Source: Spongiibacter sp. IMCC21906
Lineage (GTDB): Bacteria > Pseudomonadota > Gammaproteobacteria > Pseudomonadales > Spongiibacteraceae
Length of the DNA stretch: 64,000 nt
Reading direction: 5' to 3'
Assembly (NCBI RefSeq): GCF_001010805.1
Contig: NZ_CP011477.1
Span: forward strand, 2,247,001 to 2,311,000
Part shown: piece after piece, positions 37,065 to 45,519 of the stretch
How the letters are laid out: the number at the start of each line of letters is the position of its first letter
Position numbering within the stretch: the first letter of the stretch is position 1
Program-made: the position numbers and the translations under genes
The notes under the pieces: model-generated
Seen by the model: only the letters and a program-made list of their open reading frames with translations
Told to the model about the DNA's origin: nothing
Databases searched by the model: none

Positions 37065-37089
37065 GGCCGCAAATTTGCGGCCTTTTTTT
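37065..37089 (+). terminator. Rho-independent terminator of cysI operon
   Basis: GGCCGCAAA pairs with TTTGCGGCC with almost no loop and is followed by seven T residues. It lies 26 bases after the DUF934 stop. Confidence 0.85.
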
Positions 37090-37173
37090 ATTCTCCAAAT
37101 AAGCTATGTTATAGCTAAGAATCATAATTATATAAACGGGTTCAGTCAGTCCCATCTAAACGCAAGGCCACGA

Positions 37174-38340
37174 ATGACGACAACACTCACCTTTTCATTT
37201 TTTATTATCTTCACTGGTGCGGCGCTACTTGCCACATTGGCCCTGTATACTCGCCAGCCACTGTTAATGGCTTATATCGCCCTAGGGGCCGCAGCGGGCC
37301 CTTATGGGGCGGCATGGGTCAGTGATGTGCAACTGCTTGCTGAAATCGCCAGCATTGGTATTTTATTCCTGCTGTTTTTACTTGGGCTGGATATGCAGCC
37401 CAGCGCCCTAGTCAAAACGCTACGCAAAACCACGGTGGTTGCCCTACTCAGTTCTCTTGCTTTTGCCGCTGTGGGTTTTAGCCTCTGCACGGCCTTTGGA
37501 TTTAGTATGCAAGAGAGCCTTATTGCCGGTGCGGCCATGATGTTCTCCAGCACCATTATTGGCATCAAACTCCTTCCCACTACCGTGCTGCATCATCGTA
37601 TTACTGGCGAACTCATGGTTGGCCTGTTGCTGCTTCAAGATTTAATTGCGATCTTTGTTTTATTGGTTTTATTCAGCATGAGTAGTGGCAGCTTTTCTGC
37701 CATGGCTTTTGTAAAAACCCTCGCAGCACTACCCATACTGGTTGGCTTTGCCTTTCTCACAGTCCGGTATTTATTATTGCCATTACTACAGCGTTTTGAT
37801 CGCTTTCATGAATACATATTTCTACTTGCCATTGCCTGGTGTCTCGGTTTAGCCGAACTGGGGCATCAGCTGGGTTTATCCGCAGAAATGGGCGCATTTC
37901 TAGCGGGTATCAGCCTAGCAACCAGTCCAATATCCCAATACATCGCAATCAATTTAAAACCGCTGCGAGATTTTTTTCTGATTTTGTTTTTTTTCTCGCT
38001 CGGTGCCCGATTCGACATCGGTTTACTGAGCAGCATCATTCTACCCACGCTATTACTTGCAACACTGATGCTGGGTGGTAAACCAGTGGTATATCGTTTT
38101 TTGATGAAGACAATGACAAGAAGCAAGGCCCTGGCTTGGGACCTTGGTTTTAGAATGGGACAGATCAGTGAGTTTTCTTTACTGATTGCCTATGTCGCAG
38201 CAGAGCAAAAATTGATAAGCGACGAAGTGTCTCACTTGATTCAAGCGACCGCCATTATCAGCTTTGTGGTGTCATCTTATATTGTCGTGCTAAATTACCC
38301 GACGCCGATCGCAATATCAGATCGTCTGCGCCGGGATTAA
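37174..38340 (+). CDS. CPA2-family cation/proton antiporter (KefB-like)
   Basis: A 388-residue, highly hydrophobic protein with about 12 helices of the Na+/H+ exchanger fold (GAAAGPYGAAWVSDVQLLAEIASIGILFLLFLLGLDMQP; GHQLGLSAEMGAFLAGISLA). The C-terminal TrkA-N/RCK domain of KefB/C is absent, so it is a transport domain only. The ATG at 37174 follows AAGG; the frame extends back to 37075 across the upstream terminator, so the longer form is rejected. Ion specificity (Na+ or K+) cannot be told. Confidence 0.85.
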   Translation: MTTTLTFSFFIIFTGAALLATLALYTRQPLLMAYIALGAAAGPYGAAWVSDVQLLAEIASIGILFLLFLLGLDMQPSALVKTLRKTTVVALLSSLAFAAVGFSLCTAFGFSMQESLIAGAAMMFSSTIIGIKLLPTTVLHHRITGELMVGLLLLQDLIAIFVLLVLFSMSSGSFSAMAFVKTLAALPILVGFAFLTVRYLLLPLLQRFDRFHEYIFLLAIAWCLGLAELGHQLGLSAEMGAFLAGISLATSPISQYIAINLKPLRDFFLILFFFSLGARFDIGLLSSIILPTLLLATLMLGGKPVVYRFLMKTMTRSKALAWDLGFRMGQISEFSLLIAYVAAEQKLISDEVSHLIQATAIISFVVSSYIVVLNYPTPIAISDRLRRD

Positions 38341-38345
38341 CTAAA

Positions 38346-38912
38346 CTAGTTGAACAATACTGAGAAAGTCACCGGTACAGTTAATGCTATGCTGTTAAGA
38401 CCGGCAAGACTACGCAGCTTGCCCACGCCTTTTATCAAGTCAAAACTTCTCACATCGACAAACCCTGGCGCAATTGTGGTGGCAGAATAGCTGCCATCAC
38501 TGCTTTTAGTAACCAAAATATCAAAGTCCAGCTTACCCACGTTACCATTTAACGCGAGCTCACCACTCAAGCTAATTTGCTTTTGCTCACCCGCTTTCAA
38601 TACGGTCAGTTCAGTCATATCTAACTTTGCTGTATAAACGGCTTTGCTAAACTCTTCGGTTTTGAACAGATATTTGCGCACCCGCTCATCCCGTATTTCA
38701 ATGCCCGTATTAACACTGGCAAGAGGTACGGAAATTTGTGCATCACCTTCTGCGCTCAAGCTACCCGAAAGCTCATCAAACGTGAGCACTTCGGAAATGG
38801 AGTCGTTTTTAATACTCACGAAATACAGTGCCGACTCGTCAGTCTGGAGCTCCAATGCTTGTGCGGCAACGAGTGGCAAGCTCAAAACCAAGGCCGAGAT
38901 AAATCGCTTCAT
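38346..38912 (-). CDS. YceI-family periplasmic lipid-binding-type protein
   Basis: A 188-residue exported protein. The signal peptide is residues 1-19 (MKRFISALVLSLPLVAAQA), then a lipocalin-like beta-barrel with the YceI pattern (ALYFVSIKNDSISEVLTFDELSG, KLDFDILVTKS). YceI proteins bind isoprenoid-type lipids. The start at 38912 is preferred over an in-frame ATG 15 bases earlier. It converges with the antiporter gene with a five-base gap. Confidence 0.75.
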   Translation of the reverse strand: MKRFISALVLSLPLVAAQALELQTDESALYFVSIKNDSISEVLTFDELSGSLSAEGDAQISVPLASVNTGIEIRDERVRKYLFKTEEFSKAVYTAKLDMTELTVLKAGEQKQISLSGELALNGNVGKLDFDILVTKSSDGSYSATTIAPGFVDVRSFDLIKGVGKLRSLAGLNSIALTVPVTFSVLFN

Positions 38913-39070
38913 TTTTTCTCCTTTCACGCAGAAGTGCGAATAGCATCTAACAGGCTGAATTTGTTAAGAACATTTTCAAGGCAGTAAGTGCCTGGCAAGT
39001 GTCGTTTATTGTCACTATTAGAAGTTTTACCTTATGCGTGGCGTTAACTCAAGATACACCTTTGATAGGC

Positions 39071-39098
39071 AAAAAAAAGCCCAGCATAAGCCGGGCTT
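39071..39098 (-). terminator. Rho-independent terminator of etfBA
   Basis: On the minus strand AAGCCC and GGGCTT, with an internal GC-pair loop region, are followed by eight T residues. It lies about 30 bases downstream of the etfA stop. Confidence 0.8.
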
Positions 39099-39127
39099 CA
39101 CAAAATGATATTAAGGCGACGTTGTTA

Positions 39128-40057
39128 TTACAACGCGCTATCCATTTCAGGAAGAACATCAAACAAGTCAGCAACCAGACCGTAGTCAGCTACCTGGAAG
39201 ATAGGAGCATCTTCGTCTTTGTTAATGGCAACAATGATTTTTGAGTCTTTCATACCGGCCAAATGCTGGATTGCTCCAGAGATACCAACCGCAATATACA
39301 AATCCGGAGCAACGATTTTACCCGTTTGCCCTACCTGCATATCGTTAGGAACAAAGCCCGCATCAACCGCAGCGCGCGACGCACCAACACCAGCACCCAG
39401 TTTGTCGGCAACTGCATATAGCAAACCAAAGTTTTCGCCGTTCTGCATACCGCGACCACCAGAAACCACAATGCTAGCAGCTGTCAGTTCAGGACGATCA
39501 CTCTTCGCCAACTCTTCTTTAACAAAACTGGACGTGCCAGCATCGTGAGCAGAAGAGACCGCTTCAACAGCGGCAGAGCCACCTTCAGCAGCGGCAGCGT
39601 CAAATGCAGTGGCGCGCACAGTAATAACCTTGATGGCATCGCTGCTTTGCACTGTTGCAATGACATTACCTGCGTAGATAGGACGTTTGAATGTATCTTC
39701 ACTTTCTACGGCGATAATTTCTGAGATCTGGCCAACATCAAGCAATGCCGCAACACGTGGCAAAGTGTTTTTGCCATTGGTGGTCGCAGGTGCAAGTACG
39801 TAACCGTAATCTTTGCCCAGCTCAGCAACCAATAAGCTGACATTCTCAGCCAATTGATGACCGTAAGCAGCGTTGTCTGCAGACAATACTTTGCTCACAC
39901 CGTCGATTTTTGCCGCTGCTTCGGCAGCCGCACCACAACCTTCGCCAGCAACCAGCACAGTGATGTCACCACCAATCGCTTTTGCAGCAGTAATCGTGTT
40001 CAGTGTTGCCCCTTTGATCGAGGCATTATCGTGTTCAGCTACGACTAAAATACTCAT
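39128..40057 (-). CDS. etfA: Electron transfer flavoprotein alpha subunit
   Basis: A 309-residue subunit. The N-terminal domain is followed by the FAD-binding C-terminal domain with [52 protein letters not shown] and [13 protein letters not shown]. It takes electrons from acyl-CoA dehydrogenases and passes them to EtfD. The ATG overlaps the etfB stop by one base (TGATG). It supports the fadBA beta-oxidation genes in the same window. Confidence 0.97.
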   Translation of the reverse strand: MSILVVAEHDNASIKGATLNTITAAKAIGGDITVLVAGEGCGAAAEAAAKIDGVSKVLSADNAAYGHQLAENVSLLVAELGKDYGYVLAPATTNGKNTLPRVAALLDVGQISEIIAVESEDTFKRPIYAGNVIATVQSSDAIKVITVRATAFDAAAAEGGSAAVEAVSSAHDAGTSSFVKEELAKSDRPELTAASIVVSGGRGMQNGENFGLLYAVADKLGAGVGASRAAVDAGFVPNDMQVGQTGKIVAPDLYIAVGISGAIQHLAGMKDSKIIVAINKDEDAPIFQVADYGLVADLFDVLPEMDSAL

Positions 40058-40806
40058 CAGATCACCTTCGCCTCGTTTTTCAACTTGTCCATCAGCTCAG
40101 CAACATCAGCGACTTTAACACCCGCTTGACGTTCGGCAGGCGGCTCAACCTTCAACGTAGTTACGCGAGGAGTCACATCAATACCTAACTCATCAGGAGT
40201 CATAGTATCCATTGGTTTTTTCTTCGCCTTCATGATGTTAGGCAAAGACGCGTAACGTGGCTCGTTCAAGCGAAGATCAGTGGTTACAACTGCAGGCAGA
40301 GACAACTTAATTGTTTGCAGGCCACCATCAATCTCACGAGTAACGCTTACAGCATCACCGTCGACATCGACTTCAGAAGCAAACGTACCCTGTGACATAC
40401 CCGAGAGTGCTGCCAACATTTGACCGGTTTGGTTGTTATCACCGTCAATGGCCTGCTTACCCATAATCACTAGCTGAGGCTCTTCTTTATCCACAACAGC
40501 TTTCAACAGTTTTGCAATGCCCAGTGGCTGGACAGCAACATCTGTTTCGATTAATAGAGCGCGATCAGCACCCAGTGCCAGCGCGGTACGAAGCTGCTCT
40601 TGAGCAACCTTCGGACCAACAGTGACGACGATGATTTCTGAAGCAACGCCTTTTTCTTTCAGACGAACAGCTTCTTCAACAGCAATTTCACAGAATGGAT
40701 TAATCGCCATTTTGACATTATTGAGGTCAACGTCGGTGCCGTCCGATTTCGGACGCACTTTTACGTTGTAGTCAACGACTCGTTTGACAGCAACAAGAAC
40801 CTTCAT
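40057..40806 (-). CDS. etfB: Electron transfer flavoprotein beta subunit
   Basis: A 249-residue subunit with the AMP-binding domain and the recognition loop for dehydrogenases. It matches [52 protein letters not shown], and the end region with [23 protein letters not shown]. First of two genes with etfA. A promoter with a 17-base spacer lies 60-90 bases upstream at 40867-40895. Confidence 0.97.
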   Translation of the reverse strand: MKVLVAVKRVVDYNVKVRPKSDGTDVDLNNVKMAINPFCEIAVEEAVRLKEKGVASEIIVVTVGPKVAQEQLRTALALGADRALLIETDVAVQPLGIAKLLKAVVDKEEPQLVIMGKQAIDGDNNQTGQMLAALSGMSQGTFASEVDVDGDAVSVTREIDGGLQTIKLSLPAVVTTDLRLNEPRYASLPNIMKAKKKPMDTMTPDELGIDVTPRVTTLKVEPPAERQAGVKVADVAELMDKLKNEAKVI

Positions 40807-41191
40807 GGATTCCCCAGTACACGCGTAAATGAATTGGAATGGCTAACGGCCCTTACGCTGCGGATTATTTAAAAAAACAATCCGACTTGGACCAAGCCCC
40901 TATAAAAAAGCGGAGTAATATTGACGCTTAAGACCGTTAAGGTCAACCAGACAAGCTATTTACGCACTTGCCGGTAAATATAGCTATGGCCTTGCGTAAT
41001 GCAATTGCCCCGCAACATCAACAGTTTAGCAGAGGACCCACCATCAACTCAAATTAATTCGCTTGCGTACTTAAATTCCTGCTAAAGTAGCCTTTTAAAG
41101 TAACGACACTTATAATTGCGCCTTTCGAATTGGTGATAATCCGCCCAATCATAAGGGCAAGCACCCGACAGATTAAATGAGGAGAGAATCA
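40807..41191. other. Divergent etfB/etfD intergenic region (385 bp)
   Basis: No ORF worth supporting lies here. It contains a promoter for etfB (40867-40895) and a TATAAT hexamer at 41111-41116 that may be the -10 for etfD, with no good -35. An imperfect inverted repeat at 40954-40985 (AGCTATTTAC / GTAAATATAGCT) could be a regulator site shared by both directions. The regulator is unknown. It may answer to fatty-acid supply. Confidence 0.5.
40867..40895 (-). promoter_or_regulatory. Sigma-70-type promoter for etfBA
   Basis: On the minus strand TTGGTC, a 17-base spacer and TTAAAT are well placed about 60 bases upstream of the etfB ATG. Consensus matching only. Confidence 0.5.
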
Positions 41192-42847
41192 GTGGAACGC
41201 GAATCAATGGAGTTTGACGTCCTTATCGTCGGTGCCGGTCCTGCAGGACTGGCCGCCGCTTGTAAAATTCGCCAACTGAGTGAATCTACCGGTAAAGATA
41301 TTAGTGTCTGTGTAGTAGAAAAAGGCTCAGAAGTCGGCGCACATATTTTATCAGGAGCGGTTTTTGAGCCCACTGCTCTCAATGAGCTCTTTCCAGACTG
41401 GAAAGAAAAAGGCGCCCCGCTACATACGCCTGTCACCGGTGATGATATTTATTACATGACCAGCGCTGAAAAAGCGACCAAGGTACCCGGCTTTGCTGTG
41501 CCCAAAACCATGCACAATGAAGGCAATTACATTATTAGTTTAGGTAACCTCTGCCGCTGGATGGCTGAACAAGCCGAAGGCATGGGCGCAGAAGTTTACC
41601 CCGGCTTCGCCGCTGCAGAAGTCTTGTATAACGATGATGGCAGCGTAAAAGGCATTGCCACTGGCGACATGGGCATCAGTGCCGATGGCCAGCAAAAAGA
41701 TAGCTATATGCCGGGCATGGAGCTACACGCAAAATACACACTGTTTGCCGAAGGTTGCCGTGGCCATCTAGGCAAAATGCTGATGGAAAAATTTGACCTT
41801 AATAAAGATGCCGACCCTCAGCATTACGGCATTGGCATTAAAGAATTGTGGAAAATTGACCCTGCAAAACACGAACAAGGCAAGGTTATTCACGCTGCGG
41901 GTTGGCCATTATCAGAAAATGGCGCACTGGGCGGCAGCTTTCTTTATCACATCGAAGACAATCAGATATCCATGGGTCTCATTACCGATCTGTGCTATGA
42001 CAACCCTTACCTATCGCCTTTTGAAGAGTTTCAACGCTTCAAACAACATCCGGTGATTAAACAATTCCTCGAAGGCGGAGAACGCGTTTCTTACGGCGCC
42101 CGGGCCATCTCTAAAGGCGGCTTACAATCGCTGCCAAAAATGACTTTCCCAGGTGGTCTACTGATTGGCTGTGACGCAGGTACGCTGAACTTCGCCAAAA
42201 TCAAAGGCAGCCACACCGCGATGAAGTCAGGTTTAATCGCGGCGGAAGTTGTGCACAAAGCGCTAACTGAAGATGAGAAAAAAGGCGAAGAGCTCACCGA
42301 ATACAAAACAGCCTTTGACAACTCCTGGCTTTACAAAGAACTCCATGAACAGCGTAACTTTGGTCCTGCACAACACAAGTGGGGTAACTTTCTTGGTTCA
42401 GCCTACGCTTTTGTAGACCTCAATATTTTCGGCGGCAAACTGCCATGGACACTGGCAGATACCAAACCCGACTACGCCCAAATGAAGCTGGCATCTGAAT
42501 CTAAGAAAATTGAGTATGCCAAGCCAGACAACAAAATTAGCTTCGATAAGTTAACGTCGGTGTTTTTATCCAACACTAACCACGAAGAAGACCAGCCCTG
42601 TCATCTAACCCTAAAAGATCCAGAGCTGCCGATTCGTGAAAATCTACCTAAATATGCCGAACCAGCACAACGATACTGCCCTGCAGGTGTATATGAGGTG
42701 GTTGAAGACGCTGAAGGAACACCGAAGTTTCAGATCAACGGTCAAAACTGCGTTCACTGCAAAACCTGTGATATTAAAGACCCGTCGCAGAATATCGTAT
42801 GGGTAACGCCAGAAGGTCTTGGCGGTCCAAATTATCCAAATATGTGA
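41192..42847 (+). CDS. etfD: Electron transfer flavoprotein-ubiquinone oxidoreductase
   Basis: A 551-residue membrane-associated flavoprotein. The FAD-binding motif is VLIVGAGPAGLAAA. The middle contains the membrane- and quinone-contact regions. The C-terminal ferredoxin-like domain has four Cys in RYCPAGVY and NCVHCKTCDIKDP, ligating a 4Fe-4S cluster. It moves electrons from EtfAB to ubiquinone. The GTG start at 41192, read VERESMEFDV, has AGGAG six bases upstream and matches Pseudomonas (MEREYMEFDV); an ATG at 41177 lies before that ribosome site. Confidence 0.95.
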   Translation: MERESMEFDVLIVGAGPAGLAAACKIRQLSESTGKDISVCVVEKGSEVGAHILSGAVFEPTALNELFPDWKEKGAPLHTPVTGDDIYYMTSAEKATKVPGFAVPKTMHNEGNYIISLGNLCRWMAEQAEGMGAEVYPGFAAAEVLYNDDGSVKGIATGDMGISADGQQKDSYMPGMELHAKYTLFAEGCRGHLGKMLMEKFDLNKDADPQHYGIGIKELWKIDPAKHEQGKVIHAAGWPLSENGALGGSFLYHIEDNQISMGLITDLCYDNPYLSPFEEFQRFKQHPVIKQFLEGGERVSYGARAISKGGLQSLPKMTFPGGLLIGCDAGTLNFAKIKGSHTAMKSGLIAAEVVHKALTEDEKKGEELTEYKTAFDNSWLYKELHEQRNFGPAQHKWGNFLGSAYAFVDLNIFGGKLPWTLADTKPDYAQMKLASESKKIEYAKPDNKISFDKLTSVFLSNTNHEEDQPCHLTLKDPELPIRENLPKYAEPAQRYCPAGVYEVVEDAEGTPKFQINGQNCVHCKTCDIKDPSQNIVWVTPEGLGGPNYPNM

Positions 42848-42858
42848 TGACGAAAAAA

Positions 42859-42887
42859 AGCCGCCTAATAAAATAGGCGGCTTTTTT
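42859..42887. terminator. Bidirectional terminator between etfD and DUF1285 gene
   Basis: AGCCGCCTA pairs with TAGGCGGCT, with seven A residues before and six T residues after, so it works in both directions for the two convergent genes. Confidence 0.85.
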
Positions 42888-42925
42888 GTATTTGAAAATT
42901 TAAGCGTTAAGGTTTCATTTTTGGG

Positions 42926-43456
42926 CTATATTGTTCCCAGAATAAACGGCCCATCTTTACAGGGCAAAATCAGCTTCCCGTCCTCTTCCAGTGCCAAATC
43001 AACAAGACGATAAAAACAAGATCGATTTACCCTTGCTAACAAACCTCTCGTCGTCATAACACCAGGTCTAGGCTCATTGTCTTCAAACTCTACTGTCAGG
43101 GGATGGTCTTCAGACAATGGGTACCAGGCACCCGTATTGGTCTTTACGGCAATTGTCGGTGGATTCTGGTCAGAAACTTCTAAGTCAATTATTTGCAGTG
43201 GGCAATCTTCAACAGTGATACGCCACTTTTCTACTGGAGTTACCAGATAGTATTGCTCGTCATCTTCTTTACGAAGTATGGATGCAAATAGCTTAACCAG
43301 CTCATGACGCTTGATCTCTCCCCCCTCATGGAACCAACGTCCATCGGCAGCGATAACAATATCGATATCGCCACTGAGGTCTGGATGCCATTTTTCAACC
43401 GGAGGAGAAGCTGCTTGGTCTTTAAGCAGCTTCTCAATATCTTCAAGCGCTTTCAT
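42926..43456 (-). CDS. DUF1285-family protein
   Basis: A 176-residue cytoplasmic protein. DGRWFHEGGEIKRHELVKLFASILRKEDDEQYYLVTPVEKWRITVEDCPL is the DUF1285 signature. No catalytic or binding motif is known for the family. Downstream of serA by 24 bases on the same strand. The function is unknown. Confidence 0.85.
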   Translation of the reverse strand: MKALEDIEKLLKDQAASPPVEKWHPDLSGDIDIVIAADGRWFHEGGEIKRHELVKLFASILRKEDDEQYYLVTPVEKWRITVEDCPLQIIDLEVSDQNPPTIAVKTNTGAWYPLSEDHPLTVEFEDNEPRPGVMTTRGLLARVNRSCFYRLVDLALEEDGKLILPCKDGPFILGTI

Positions 43457-43480
43457 AACACTTCCTCGGCCACCAGGGCC

Positions 43481-44653
43481 TCAGCGAATCACTCGGACGT
43501 TGACAATACCCTCTAGCGCTTCTATCTGTTCGACTAGTGCTGAGCTGATATCACCGCCAATATCAATCAAATTATAGGCAATTTCATCTCGGCTTTTGTT
43601 TAACATGTCGAGAATATTAATTTCTGCGTCGGCAAGAATCGCCAACACACTACCCAGCATCTTTGGTACGTTTCGATTGGTAATTGCCAGGCGTACGCCA
43701 GCTGTGCGTTCTAATGCTAGATTAGGGAAATTGACTGAATTCTTGATATTACCGTTACAAAGAAAGTCCTGCAGCTGGTCTGCCGCCATGATCGCGCAGT
43801 TTTCTTCAGCTTCATCGGTACTGGCACCAATATGCGGCATCAAAACCACATCATCTCTGGCAATAAGCTCCGGTGTAGGAAAATCGGTGATAAAGGTGCG
43901 CAGTTGCTTGTTGTCCAGAGCCGAAATAACGGCAGCCACATCAACAATCTCTTCTCGGGCAAAATTAAGCAGGCAACTGCCCTCTTTCGCCGCAGCTAAA
44001 ACATCACTACTGATAAGATTTCGCGTGGCATCTAATACCGGTAAGTGAAGGGTAATAAAGTCGGATTTGGCAAATAAGGTCAGCAAATTTTCCATTTTTT
44101 GAACTGAACTTGGCAATCGCCATGCCGCATCAACAGATAACGCAGGATCATAACCCACTACGTTCATGCCTAAATCCAGTGCAACTTTGGCAACCATTGA
44201 TCCGATCGCCCCCAAGCCCACTACACCCAACGTTTTACCCAGTAGCTCCTGGCCTTTAAAGCGCTTTTTCTCTTTCTCAAGCAGTTTTGCCAAGGCCGCG
44301 CCGTCTTTCATATCTGCCAAGGAATTAACATAAGCAATACCCGGCAAAATGCCTCTTGATCCTAATGCAAGACCAGCCAACACCAGTTCTTTCACGGCAT
44401 TGGCATTGGCGCCTGGCGTATTAAAAACAGGAACCCCTAACTCGGTACAAGCTGCCACAGGAATATTATTGGTACCCGCACCGGCTCTGGCGATGGCTTT
44501 TACTGATTCAGGAATATCCGCCGCGGCCAGTTTGTGACTGCGTAGCATAATCGCGTCTGGCGATGAAAACTCACTGGCAATTTCGTATTCGTCCCTGGGG
44601 AAGCGATTAAGCCCCTTTACAGAAATTTGGTTCAAGGTAAGAATTTGGTACAC
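43481..44653 (-). CDS. serA: D-3-phosphoglycerate dehydrogenase, ACT-domain type
   Basis: A 390-residue D-2-hydroxyacid dehydrogenase. The NAD site is GVVGLGAIGSMVAKVALDLGM. The catalytic Arg/Glu/His sites are NFAREEIVD, the Asp/Glu region following, and LMPHIGASTDEA. The C-terminal ACT domain (about 318-390) may bind serine. It oxidises 3-phosphoglycerate in serine synthesis. The start is GTG, preceded by AGGAG. A 16-bp palindrome lies 20 bases upstream. Other 2-hydroxyacid dehydrogenases look similar, so substrate is likely but not proven. Confidence 0.85.
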   Translation of the reverse strand: MYQILTLNQISVKGLNRFPRDEYEIASEFSSPDAIMLRSHKLAAADIPESVKAIARAGAGTNNIPVAACTELGVPVFNTPGANANAVKELVLAGLALGSRGILPGIAYVNSLADMKDGAALAKLLEKEKKRFKGQELLGKTLGVVGLGAIGSMVAKVALDLGMNVVGYDPALSVDAAWRLPSSVQKMENLLTLFAKSDFITLHLPVLDATRNLISSDVLAAAKEGSCLLNFAREEIVDVAAVISALDNKQLRTFITDFPTPELIARDDVVLMPHIGASTDEAEENCAIMAADQLQDFLCNGNIKNSVNFPNLALERTAGVRLAITNRNVPKMLGSVLAILADAEINILDMLNKSRDEIAYNLIDIGGDISSALVEQIEALEGIVNVRVIR

Positions 44654-44672
44654 GGAGAACTCCTGTCAGGCA

Positions 44673-44688
44673 GAAACAGTGCTGTTTC
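44673..44688. promoter_or_regulatory. Palindrome GAAACAG-TG-CTGTTTC upstream of serA
   Basis: Two seven-base arms are separated by two bases, placed 20 bases before the serA GTG and 29 bases after the PPTase stop. The position suits a repressor operator. It resembles GAAAC/GTTTC sites of TetR-type regulators only loosely. Confidence 0.4.
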
Positions 44689-44716
44689 CGCTCATGTTGT
44701 TAATGTGGTGAAAAGC

Positions 44717-45460
44717 TTAGCCATTAGCGTCGGTGGCAAACTCAGCCACAGGGCCAAGAGGGACACAGTTATAGAGATTTTGGCTGTTTATTTTTCCACC
44801 CATTGCCAATGCCGCTGTGTAGTTTTTGTCTTGAAGCAGTAAACGGAAATCCCACAGCCCGGCGTCCGGTCCTAGAAACTCTTTAAACGCACCATCTTTT
44901 AAAACCACTGAAAAATCATGCAACGGGATGGACAAGCCCTCCCCCCTGGATTTTAGATACGCTTCTTTTAAGGTCCAATAACGGAAGAAATCAGCTAATT
45001 TCTCCTCTTCACTGGTTTTATCATGCAATGCTTGCAGCTCTAGCGGTGAAAAATAATCATCCGCCACTCTTAGCAGGCTGGCACTATCAGAATGGTACTC
45101 CGCGTCAATACCAACAGGAAATTGGCTGCCCACAACGCAAACCGTCAAACCGTGAGTATGTGCTGTATTAAACTGAAGATCAGGCACAGCAGGATGCAAC
45201 AGGGCTGGTTTACCAAATTGATTTACGCCGAATTCAAGATCTGCAGGCTTTGCGTCACAATATTTAGACAATACCCAGCGCAATAAAGCGCGGCTCACTA
45301 GATAATCTTGTTGATGATCCCCTTGAGAGAACTGCTCGTATTGCTGACGCTCTGAAAGCGATAGTAACTCCTCATAATCAGATAAAAAATTCTGTAAACG
45401 TTTGTCCTCAGTAAAACAAAACCAAACATCGAGATGACCAGGATTTAAAACTGTATTCAT
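44717..45460 (-). CDS. 4'-phosphopantetheinyl transferase (Sfp type)
   Basis: A 247-residue two-lobe enzyme that loads phosphopantetheine from CoA on carrier proteins. Signatures are VGIDAEYH (Asp119, Glu121) and FFRYWTLKEAYLKSRG (Trp162, Lys165, Glu166), with the intervening FNTAHTHG. The ATG at 45460 is inside a short gap after ppiD; an upstream extension to 45550 would lie in ppiD. No polyketide or peptide synthetase genes are in the window, so its target may be elsewhere, such as fatty-acid-type or aryl-polyene clusters. Confidence 0.88.
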   Translation of the reverse strand: MNTVLNPGHLDVWFCFTEDKRLQNFLSDYEELLSLSERQQYEQFSQGDHQQDYLVSRALLRWVLSKYCDAKPADLEFGVNQFGKPALLHPAVPDLQFNTAHTHGLTVCVVGSQFPVGIDAEYHSDSASLLRVADDYFSPLELQALHDKTSEEEKLADFFRYWTLKEAYLKSRGEGLSIPLHDFSVVLKDGAFKEFLGPDAGLWDFRLLLQDKNYTAALAMGGKINSQNLYNCVPLGPVAEFATDANG

Positions 45461-45519
45461 AAATACTACTTGTTTATTGTTATAAAAGTACGCGCCGCCG
45501 AAAGCAGCAGCGCGTTTTA

